DNA from: Vinca minor
Lineage: Eukaryota > Streptophyta > Magnoliopsida > Gentianales > Apocynaceae
Direction: 5' to 3'
Length of the DNA: 64,000 nt
NCBI GenBank assembly: GCA_026122235.1
Contig: JAOCZM010000098.1
Location: 186,001 to 250,000 of the forward strand
Part shown: piece after piece, positions 55,401-64,000 of the stretch
How positions within the stretch are numbered: the first letter of the stretch is position 1
Layout of the letters: every line of letters starts with the position of its first letter
Position numbers and translations under genes: made by a program
Notes under the pieces: model-generated
Told to the model about the DNA's origin: nothing
Database searches by the model: none
Seen by the model: only the letters and a program-made list of their open reading frames with translations

Positions 55401-56527
55401 AGCCCAATCCAGTTGATTATAGTGTGCGGCCCTTTAGGTATTTGCTATGTTGGTCGTGACAACAATTGTCAACAGTAATGAGAGGTATCTAGCAACACAT
55501 CATTACTCCCAATTCACAAATAGTCTCGGTGATTCAAGTAACCACAATATGATCTTTTGAACTAATTCATTTGTCCTCGATATCTAGACTGGAAATGTCA
55601 AACTTGTATAGTCCAATCAGTCAGTTTTTTCATTCCCGAGTACACTAATCAAATGAAATTAATATCTCATATTAATTCACTTGTTCATGGCCATGAATTA
55701 GTCTCACTCAATCAAGGGGTCCAAGATATCACTCTTGTTATATAGGAGGGACAAATCATCTATCTATCACACCTCATCCTAACATGGTTCATAAATACAC
55801 CGAACAAATGCCTTTATAGCCCATCTAGTTACAGACGGCGTTTGACACCAACAAAGCATACAATTAGCCAAGCAAGAAATCTTGTTTGATCTCAAGTCGA
55901 AGGATTTAGATGCAAACAGAAACATCATAAGAACATTGTTGACATTCATATAACAATCCATGAAGTGTTCTTATGAGCGGGTCAGTCCAATATCAAATAC
56001 CCATGTGTACTAGTCTCCACACATTATTGTTGTCCTCAAAATTCCACAATAATGATTGACTATGGACATTTTAGAATAGTTCAATGTAACATTTACATAA
56101 CTATCTAAGGACGTTATTATTTGTTTTATTACATTTGCACAGTCGTAATTAAAAAAAAATAATATAATTCATGCCTTTAATATTTCATCACATGAAAATA
56201 ATACAACAATCTCCCACTTGCACTAAAGATAACAACATTTCCTTTTAGTGTATACTGTACATAAGAAATATCTCTTAGACCAGTTCTCTTGGTATCTAAT
56301 ACCCATGCTGCAAGTATGACGATGGTGCTGCTACGTCAGCAGCTACGTTAGTGGGTGGTCGTGTTACCGTCCGTATGAACTTTACAATCTTCACATCTCC
56401 TCTGTCAATGATCTCTCAGATCAGTTGATACCGCTGCAGTTTATGTTTGGACCATTGGTGAGACCGTGGCTCCTTTGATATATGGCTCCATTCACAATGG
56501 AGATCAATAAATTCGACATTCGAAATG
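55401..56527 (-). other. Copia-2 3' non-coding region
   Basis: The minus strand reads GTGCAAGTGGGAGATTG (56222-56206), a polypurine-like run, then about 800 bases without a long frame up to the LTR. The run would normally lie right next to the 3' LTR, so the true LTR might begin there and span 55035-56208. I prefer the short LTR because the stub at 60169 ends at the same TGTTAGAG and is flanked by the duplication. Confidence 0.5.
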
Positions 56528-59361
56528 CTAGGTATACCACACTAAGTTCATCAAATGAACTTTCGGATCCAAATCTCCTACGCAACATCTAATGCAGCTA
56601 TATACTCGTCTTTGGTTGTATTTTAGGCAAAACACATATCCTGATTGCGATCTAAAGTCATCTCTATCGGTTTGGAAACTAGCATAAGTGTAACCACTTA
56701 CAATGAGCTCGTCTTCCCCACCATAGATTAAGAACGTGCCCTTAGTCCTTCGTAAGTACTTAAAGATGTTCTTGATGGCTATCCAGTGACATACACTATA
56801 AGTAGACTGATATCTGCTCGTTATACTCAAAGCATACGAGACATCTGGACGAGTACACAACATGGAGTACATGAAAGATCCAATTACCGAAGCATATGGA
56901 ATCTCACTCATGCGTTCTTTCTCATCTAGTGTCTTAGCACATTGTTGTCTTGAAAGAACCGTACCAATTGTTATAGGACAAAGGCCCTTTTTGGACTCTT
57001 GCATGCTAAACCGATTTAGCACTTTGTCTATATATATACTTTGACTTAGGCCAAGAAGTCTAGGTGATCTATATCCATAGATCTTGACTCCTAAGATGAA
57101 GTTTGCTTCACCTAAGTCCTTCAAAGAGAAACCTTGTCCCAACTAGACCTTTACAGATTCCAAGGTTGGAATGTCATTCCCTATAAGTAGTATGTAATCT
57201 ACATACAAAACCAGAAATACCACCGAGTTTCCACAATTTTTTTTATAAACACAAGGTTCATCAACGTTCTTGATAAAACCGAATTCACATACGACTTCGT
57301 CAAAACGTCGATTCCAGCTCCTAGAAGCTTGCTTTAGTCCATAAATTGACTTCAATAGCTTACATACTTTATTGGTATAATTTGGATCGACAAAACCTTC
57401 GGGTTGTATCATTTACATGTCTTCATCTAGGTTTCCATTAAGGAAATCTGTTTTGACATCCATTTGCCAGATTTCATTATCGTAGTATGCAGCTATAGCA
57501 AGCAAAGATGCGAATGGATTTGAACATAACTATAGGGGAAAATGTCTCATCATATTCAATACCATGAATCTGTCTAAAAACATTCACGGCAAGTCGCCCC
57601 TTCTACGTTTGAACATTCCCTTCCATGTCAGTTTTCAATTTGAAAACCCACTTGCACCCTATTGGGGTCACTCCCTCAGACACATCAACCAAGATCCATA
57701 CTTGGTTAGTGTACATGGAATCCATTTCGGATCTCATGGCCTCAAGTCATTTCTAATAATCTGGACTAGTAATTACTTCATTGTAGGTTGTAAGTTCATC
57801 GTGATCAATAAACATAACATCTCCATGTTCTGTTACAAAAAATCAAAATTTTTTGGGTGATCTACGAACTCTACTAGTAATTTCTTGTGTATCTTGTTCC
57901 AATTCCACCTGGTCACTTGTGCCTGGAACTTCACCAAGTTCCCTTGCAAATTCACCAAGCTGCGGAACTTCATTAACCTCCACGTGGCTCCCACTTCTTT
58001 TCCTAGAAATGAATTCCTCTTCTAGGAAAACTCCACTACGAGCAACAAACACTTTGTTCTCGTTCGGGATGTAGAAGTAGTACCCTATAGTTTCCTTAAG
58101 ATACCCTACAAAAGTGCACTTGACCGACTTTGGGCTGATCTTGTCCAAAGTTGGACGTTTCACAAATGCCTCACAACCCCAAATCTTTAAGAAAGACATA
58201 CTAGGACGCCTCCCAGTCCATATCTGATATGGTGTCGTTTCAACAAATTTAGATGGAACTCTGTTTAGTGTTAAAACTGTTGCTTCTAAAGCAAATCCCC
58301 AAAAGGAGTTTGGAAGGCTCACGTGACTCATCATTGATCGAACCATATCTAATAGAGTTCAGTTTCTCCTTTCGGATACACCATTCCATTGAGGAGTAGC
58401 CGGAGGAGAAAGTTGTGAACAATTCCACAATTCTTTAGATAGTCATGGAATTCTCGGCTTAAGTATTCCCCATCTCGATCGGATCGAATCATTTTAATAC
58501 TCTTGCCAAGCTGGGTTTCTACCTCATTATTATACTTTTTGAAGTTTTCAAATGCTTCAGACTTGTATTTCATAAGAAATATGTATCCAAAACGACTGAA
58601 ATCGTCAGGTAAAAGTAATGAAATATAGATAACCACCTATTGCATGGATATTGAATGGACCACATATATCACTATGTATTAGTTCCAAGAAATATTTTGC
58701 TCGTTCTCCAGTTCTAGTAAAAGGATAAGCAATCATCTTACCCATTAAACAAGGTTCGCATGTATCATATGATTCAAAATCAAATGATTCCAACAATCCA
58801 TCTTTATGGAGTTTGGAAATGCGGTTTTCGTTTATATAGCCTAAACGACAATTCCAAAGGTATGTAAGATAAGACTCTTTAGTCTTTGTCCTCTTTTGTA
58901 TTTATGTTATAAACCAATGACTCGAGGCCTAACAAGTATAAACCATTCACCAATGTAGCACTACAATAAAAGACATCATTTAACGATAACGACATTCGTT
59001 GGTTTTTAATATAAATATTAAAACCCATCTTGTCCAAACAATAGATCGAAATAATATTCTTTGTTAAAGTAGGTACATAAAGACAACTGTCTATATCTAG
59101 AACAATTTCAGAAGGCAAACTAAGACTATATGTTCCTACAGCTAATGTAGCAACTCTTGCTCCATTGCCAACGCATAGGTCCACGTCGCGTTATGCCATC
59201 TCTCTACTTATTTGTAGTCCTTGCACATTCATGCAAATGTGAGAACCATATCTGTTATCTAATACCTATGAGGAAGTAGTAGTAGACAAGTTGATCTCAA
59301 TAACATAAATACTTGAGCCAGAAGCAACATTTGCTCCCTTTTCAAAATTTTTACCGGTAAG
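56528..59361 (-). pseudogene. Copia-2 pol: protease, integrase, RT, RNase H
   Basis: Copia order on the minus strand. The protease end (near 59260) reads LDNRYGSHIC where relatives have a D-T-G active site, so it is inactive. The pre-integrase region is 59184-58879. The integrase zinc part is near CEPCLMGKM (58750), with core blocks HSDICGPF, FSRFGYIFLMKY and RSDRDGEYLS (58640-58349) and the C-terminal part 58346-57843. RT has the KSIYGLKQASRSWN block and YVDYILLIG, where the catalytic pair YVDD has lost its second Asp (57412-57143). The RT end and RNase H lie at 57142-56528 with GSFMYSMLCTRPDVSYAL. Many stops and frameshifts. Confidence 0.9.
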
Positions 59362-59940
59362 AAAACACACACACACACATATTAAACCCAAAAGACATGT
59401 TTTCTTATCTTAAATCGATCTACAAAAACCAAATAAACAAAAAAATGATAAAGCCTAAGAATTAAATGAGAAATTACAAAATTTGACTTTCCCAACTCTT
59501 TTCCTGTGTACGACATCAAATCATAGTACCCTTTAGCAAGCTTACGCGTCTACGCCTCTCCACCATTTTCTTCCCCATCTTCCTCGTAAACCTCATCCAC
59601 ATTTGTCCCTTCTATTAACAAATCCTCCTCAAAACGGTCATTCTCTTTCTCATTGATGTTATCTTCTTTCTCTACCGAAGAAGGGTCCTCAACAAAAACA
59701 GACCTTTACCCCTCCGCAACTTCTTTAGCCGGATTTCTCTAATTTTGCAGCATTTTTTCGAGGGTTCTTAGTCGAATCAAGAAATGGGGTGATTGTGATT
59801 CCTGGCCAGTTTCAATTTTCTCATATCCTCCATCCACCTTCGTGACTGGCGATGTTGGTTCTTATTGTGGTGATTCTTGATCAAATGTGGTGTAAGTGGA
59901 ATTACCCACTCTCCCCTTATTTCTCTCCCACTACAAGCAC
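59362..59940 (-). repeat. Family A segment inside Copia-2
   Basis: From the (CA)n at 59365-59382 rightward this matches 42298-42790 and 38050-38560: GTACGACATCAAATCATAGTACC, CTACGCCTCTCCACC and TTCTTCCCCATCTTCCTC. On the minus strand it encodes the acidic exon-like block (EKENDRFEEDLLIEGTNVDE in frame pieces). It replaces the gag region of Copia-2. The left junction is at a (CA)n tract, the right junction at the LTR stub, where another (CA)n lies within ten bases. Confidence 0.75.
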
Positions 59941-60169
59941 TCACAACTTGCACACACACACACAAACACACACTCCCTCACACATGTAGATGTGCCGATT
60001 TTGACTTAGTCCAACTGGTCCGGTCGACCGGAGAAATGGTTCTCGGTTGACTGGAGTGACAAACCGGTTCGGTCGACCGGGTCCGATTTTACCCAATCCA
60101 ATCGAACGCCCAATCCAATTGAGTCTTCCCAATCTAATTGAGTACTTATATCAAATGTAAACTCTAACA
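59941..60169 (-). repeat. Copia-2 5' LTR stub
   Basis: Matches the outer 229 bases of the LTR (TGTTAGAG at 60169 to TTGTGA at 59941), including the CGGTCGACCG motifs at 60021-60030 and 60070-60080. The inner third, PBS and leader are gone. Confidence 0.8.
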
Positions 60170-60342
60170 ATATATGTTTAGTTGTTGTTTGGACACTTGA
60201 TTCTTGAAAAGGTTTATCAAATCTTGTGAGAAACATGGCCAAGAAAGGAATGCCGGCGGAGAGATTTCAGAAATTTCACCCTCTTGGCCACTTTTCTCAA
60301 AAGATTTGATGAAACGTTCCAAGAATCATGTGCCCATAAAAC

Positions 60343-60383
<41 letters not shown>

Positions 60384-60410
60384 TTTTGAAGTAAGAAACT
60401 CACTAGAAAA
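60170..60410. mobile_element. Fold-back element B3, centre and truncated right arm
   Basis: Resumes from 55034: TTTAGTTGTTGTTTGGACACTTG, then the hairpin (TCTTGAAAAGGTTTATCAAA pairs with the inverse of TTTGATGAAACGTTCCAAGA), then a (TA)n tract (60344-60380) and GAGTTTTGAAGTAAGAAACTC. At about 60410 the right arm stops and family A wording AGTGTTGTGCATAG begins, so about 400 bases of arm were deleted. Confidence 0.78.
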
Positions 60411-61120
60411 AGTGTTGTGCATAGTAAATGTTTAAAATTCAATTTGCAAAATGCCAATAATGATGTAATATTTCCAATGTTTAATAACTTATGCATTAGT
60501 AACAATAAACAAACATCTCTCCTTGAATGGATAGAAATTTAAAAAAAAAAGGCCCCATATGTAATTATCCAAGTATTACTGTGGGAATTGGTTATTGAAT
60601 ATCATACCTCTTTTCCTTGAATGTTAGAGAAACATTCTAGATGTTGTTTGTATGAAAGTGGAATAACTTATTAGCCTGACGATCTCAATAATGGCACATA
60701 TATCTTGAAAATTGTTGGTTTTTCTTGTAATACCTGAATAATTATCCATATTTCTTGGAGTTTGAGTCCTTTGATTCCTAGTTACGCCACATGAACCATT
60801 GCATGCTTCTATATTTTGTTCAACACATACAACAAATGTTGGTGTTTCTTGCTTAATCCTCATAACATAATATGTTTTCCTTCTTTTAGATCCAGTAGTG
60901 TGACTAGATTGAACTAGTTCGACACCATCATCATTTGTCAGCTTATTTGCAAGCCCACCCTTCTTCTGTAAACTGGAGCTTCTTCCATTGAGTTCTCATG
61001 GATAGCTGCATATCCTCTGAGTTCATACTGAGTTTTATATTCAACTCAATATGCTCCTCCATTTCTTAAGTTGTAAGAGAAACTGATTTCTAAGTTACTA
61101 GCAAAGAAATATTCAAGATT
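60411..61120 (-). repeat. Family A gene-like repeat, rightmost unit
   Basis: Contains the conserved exon end and GT donor (60608; 60607-60606), a frame 60863-60624 with TPTFVVCVEQN and GVTRNQRTQTPRNMDN, and the wording TTCAACTCAATATGCTCCTCC near 61040, seen at all LINE-1-site relatives. No intact frame. Confidence 0.65.
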
Positions 61121-61475
61121 ATATTCATCAATCCCATTTATGTCTATATCAAATTATCAATAGAGAACCATATCAACCAACTCCAAGAATATCAAAAAAA
61201 TTATTAATATAATAATTCATGTTAAAAATTCTAGTAATGTTTTAGATAGTTTCCTCAAAATCAAAGCATTAAAACCATAAAAATCTGAAAATTGGAAAAA
61301 AATATGCAATAACAAAAACTTCACCCCCACTTAAGAATAAACACTGTCCGCGTTTTTTTTTTTTTTTTTTTTTACTGTCCTCAATGTTTGAAAGTAAGAA
61401 ATCGCAAAGAAATGGTTAAAAGCTTTAGCCGAATTATTTAAGAATTAGAGAGCGAAGCATGCAGTAGAGGTCAAA
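61121..61475. other. AT-rich interval, nothing recognised
   Basis: Contains a long T run (about 61349-61371), which could mark the tail of a minus-strand retroposon, but no body could be identified. Confidence 0.4.
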
Positions 61476-61989
61476 TGTAGCATCCCCAAAACTCAAGTAG
61501 CGTTCTACAAAAAAAATAATAACATGTAAGAAAGGAAAACCACATAAAATATTTTTGGGTTTTAAAAATTTTTAATTTTTTAATTTTTTTAAAAAGTTTT
61601 TTTTGGACAAGGAGAATTAAGAAAAATAAAGCATATCTAGAATTAATCTTGTTTCCTATCAAACAAACTTGACCCTCTGACAATAAAAAACACTCAAAAG
61701 ATAAGGGTTAGTAGTAGTTCTCGTTTATAGTCTCGAGTTTAACTTCCTTTATATGCTCAATCAATGAGGAGGATCATTGGGAAGACAAATGTAAACCTCA
61801 ATCCCATATGAGATAAGTTCCATATAAGATAAGAATGATTGGTTTGTCTGGTATATAAGCACGGGCCTAAGTATCCACCAAAATGTCGGGATATTCTTTG
61901 ACATAGCGAGTTTGGTTGCCAAATAGGTGGTCGTGGGTGCTGTCAGGCCCATGTGTCGCGTTGCGGGTCCGCGGGCACAAGGCGTGACA
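61476..61989 (-). repeat. LTR-like block, possible solo LTR
   Basis: The minus strand reads TGTCACGCCTTGTGCC from 61989 and ends GGGGATGCTACA at 61476, the TG...CA ends and wording typical of some gypsy LTRs. A TATA-like TTATATACC is near 61855. Candidate flanks TCAAA and ACAAG do not match, so a target-site duplication is not supported. It lies next to Athila-type pol remains and may belong to or interrupt them. Confidence 0.4.
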
Positions 61990-61999
61990 ACAAGTGTCT

Positions 62000-62990
62000 C
62001 CTCAAACATCCAACAATTTTAAACGATTCTTCACTTTGTGGCCCTTGAAAAAAAAACTTTTTAGCTTTATATTATCCTCAAAAACCTTTGTTGAATTTTC
62101 TTTTTTCTTCTCTTTGAAATATTTACGCCATCTACCCTCTAATTTTCCTGCAATGTTCTTAGAGGAAGAACCATCCATTAAATCATCAATAACATGAATG
62201 AAACACAAATATTCGCCCTTGGAGGAATTACTAAAAGGTTCAAAGACATTAAATTGCACATATTCATCCACAACCCTTAATGTTTAGTCGACCCATTTCC
62301 ACATTAATCAAAATCCTACTAGCATTCAGAATCATCCTCCATGTTTAAAATCACAAAATCCAAGGGAAAATATAACTTATCAAACTTAACCATGACATCT
62401 TCTATTATTCCCCTAGGATACTGAATTGACCTATCTGCCATTTGGAGACAAAATTTAGTGTCCTTAATTTCTATAAAACCTAATTTTCACAAGTATAACA
62501 AGACACGGGGTTGATGCTAGCACCTAAATCACAAAGAACGTTCTTAAAAGATGAATAACAAATAGAGCAAGAAATATTAAAACTCCCTGGATCTTGAAAC
62601 TTCTCTGGTAATGGCATTTGAAGTACTGCAGAACATTCTTCATTCAAGCAAACCTTTTGAGATTCCTTGAACTTCCTTTTATTTTCCAATATGACTTTGA
62701 CATCCTTTGCATATTCAGGCATATGTGCTCTTTTACCTTGTGAAAATTGGACAGGTTTGCATAGTAGGCTCAATCTCTAGGTTTTTGTCAATTGTCCTTT
62801 CACATATCAATGTTATTGCCTTCAACTACTTAGGATGTTTCTCTGTATAACTTGGAGGGACTTCTTGGTGTTGGCTTACTTTAGCTATTGTTATATGACT
62901 CATTTGATTTTGCAAATTTTCAACGATGCCTCTAGATTTCTCATGAATTTCTCAATTTTATAACTCATTATCCAAGCATGTCAACCTTTT
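62000..62990 (-). pseudogene. Athila-type Ty3/gypsy protease region
   Basis: The minus-strand frame 62773-62480 has MPEYAKDVKVILENKRKF, NEECSAVLQMPLPEK, DPGSFNISC and CDLGASINPVS. That is the Athila/Tat protease layout with D-L-G as the catalytic triad. Broken frames continue with MADRSIQYPRGIIEDVMVKF and FPLDFVILNMEDD (62440-62330). The gag end lies to the right (to about 62990) in pieces. There are no LTRs and no RT follows on the left, where an LTR-like block begins. Confidence 0.82.
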
Positions 62991-62999
62991 GTCTCCAAT

Positions 63000-64000
63000 C
63001 ACTTATTTGGGCTGCCCCCTTTATGTTGGACATAACAAAATCCAGTATTATGATGCGTTGGTGGATTCCATAGGGGCAAGGATCCAGGAATGAAAAAATA
63101 AATTGTTGGATATGGCTGGTCGTCTGGTATTGATTATGTTCTTGCTTCCATGTCCTTCCATGTTCTGGCGGTCTCTCAGCCTCCGAAACCCGTTCTTGCT
63201 AAATTGGAGGGTTTGTTTGCTAACTTTCTATGGGGACACTTTAATGGGGTTGGTCGTCGTCATTGGATGAGATGGAGCAATATTTGTAGGGATAAGGCGG
63301 GTAATGGCTTGGGACTAGTTTCGCTTGACAAATTTTGTTGGTCTTCGATGTGCAAGATGTGGTGGCGTATGCAAACCACCAAATCCCTTTGGTCTTCTTT
63401 CATGCTTGATAAATATGTCACTGATGGTAAACATATTTCACAGGTTATTGCATCCCCGGGCACACTTATTTGGCGGAAAATGCTACAAGTGAAGCCTTTT
63501 GTTGAAGCCAACTTGGGATTGTTGGTACGTAATGGCGATTCCTCCCTATTTTATGATATTTTTTTTCCTATCTCAGCCTCTTACATTGGGTATACCGCAT
63601 CCCTTCCCACACTTGTGCCAAGCTCGGATAAAAGACTTTTGTACAGAAGCCGGCTGGGACCGTAGCTGAGTAGCTAGTGAACTACCAGGACACTTTCAGA
63701 GGCTACTGCCAAATATTGCGCTGAAAGAGGGTGTGGATCGTTTTGTTTGGATGCCGGAGAACGATGGGAGCTTCACACTAAAATCTGCAGTCCAGTTGAG
63801 ACGTCACAACACCACTATTGCATCTCAGAAGGTTATATGGACTATAGGTGTGCCTCTCGGACTCTCTTTATTTTTATGGCGAATGCTAAATCATTTTTTG
63901 GCTTTGGAAGAGACACTTCGCAAACAGGGTTTCAATACAGTATCCCAAATGGTGGTGGCTCGGCGGTTCTGGAAATCTCCTACGTGATGTCCTCCTCTCT
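63000..64000 (+). mobile_element. LINE-4, 5'-truncated, runs off the right edge
   Basis: Begins in the RT thumb. The words WGCPLYVGHNKIQYYDALVDS and LLDMAGRLV (63008-63130) precede the frame 63150-63665, with PPKPVLAKLEGLFANFLWG, HWMRWSNICRDKAGNGLG and NLGLLVRNGDSSLF. The zf-RVT part (63733-63987) has RFVWMPENDGSFTLKSAVQ and SLFLWRMLNHFLALEETL. It is close to LINE-1 and LINE-2 in wording. RNase H and the tail should lie beyond 64000. Stops at 63098 and 63665 break it. Confidence 0.9.

Larger units (their letters stand above)
55035..60169 (-). mobile_element. Rearranged Ty1/copia element (Copia-2)
   Basis: Minus orientation. It is bounded by an exact 5-bp duplication ATATA (55030-55034, 60170-60174) and TG...CA ends, inside fold-back element B3. 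From the left: 3' LTR 55035-55400, a long 3' non-coding region (55401-56210), pol (56211-59361), then a block of family A DNA (59362-59940) where gag, the leader and most of the 5' LTR should be, and a 5' LTR stub (59941-60169). The stub matches 55151-55400. Confidence 0.85.

Noticed and set aside
61349..61371. T run as a poly(A) tail of a minus-strand retroposon
   Set aside because: No retroposon body could be identified on the right of the run, so it is left as a homopolymer.

Overview
This is nuclear DNA from a flowering plant, probably a eudicot, although the species cannot be fixed from the sequence. It is AT-rich, genes are very sparse, and almost everything recognisable is a transposable element. 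Primer-binding sites are the plant initiator-Met tRNA type, CACTA, MULE and MITE elements are abundant, and the one clearly intact host gene is an ATL-type RING-H2 ubiquitin ligase (7353-8018, minus).

Layout. 1-3586: 5' half of a minus-strand Ty1/copia element (LTR, PBS, gag, start of protease), cut by the window edge and sitting against a Ty3/gypsy LTR and PBS (3587-4901). 4902-8088: quiet DNA, then the ATL gene and its TATA box. 8343-10436: an hAT-type MITE, a second MITE, a tRNA-derived SINE and a local tandem duplication. 11041-13600: a broken MULE transposase gene carrying a small CACTA element. 14186-15475 and 17442-18860: two CACTA elements of a second family, the later one inside one copy of a tandem duplication, so the other copy serves as an empty site. 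19844-26063: an unidentified gene-like repeat (family A) in tandem, split by a plus-strand LINE. 26064-37505: a minus-strand LINE inside family A that was itself invaded by a chromodomain-type Ty3/gypsy element (26123-32474) and by a copia element now reduced to a solo LTR (32909-34447). 37510-44059: more family A, an Athila-type gag remnant and two copies of a long fold-back element (family B), one holding a LINE fragment and organelle-like DNA. 44060-47993: a large CACTA element with a multi-exon DUF4218/DUF4216 gene but no catalytic transposase domain. 48000-52960: an old minus-strand LINE with ORF1 and ORF2 remains. 53146-61120: a second SINE, more family A and B, and a rearranged minus-strand copia element (55035-60169). 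61476-64000: an LTR-like block, an Athila-type protease remnant and the start of another LINE.

What stands out. The order of insertions can be read from target-site duplications and from empty sites within the window itself. Two repeat families could not be matched from memory. Family A is a gene-like unit that keeps the same exon end and GT splice donor in five copies. Family B is a long inverted repeat able to form hairpin RNA. The CACTA elements share arrays of a 16-bp CpG-rich palindrome. No complete autonomous element is visible: every reverse transcriptase, integrase or transposase region carries a stop, frameshift or deletion, or is cut by an edge. Coordinates of element ends were read by eye.
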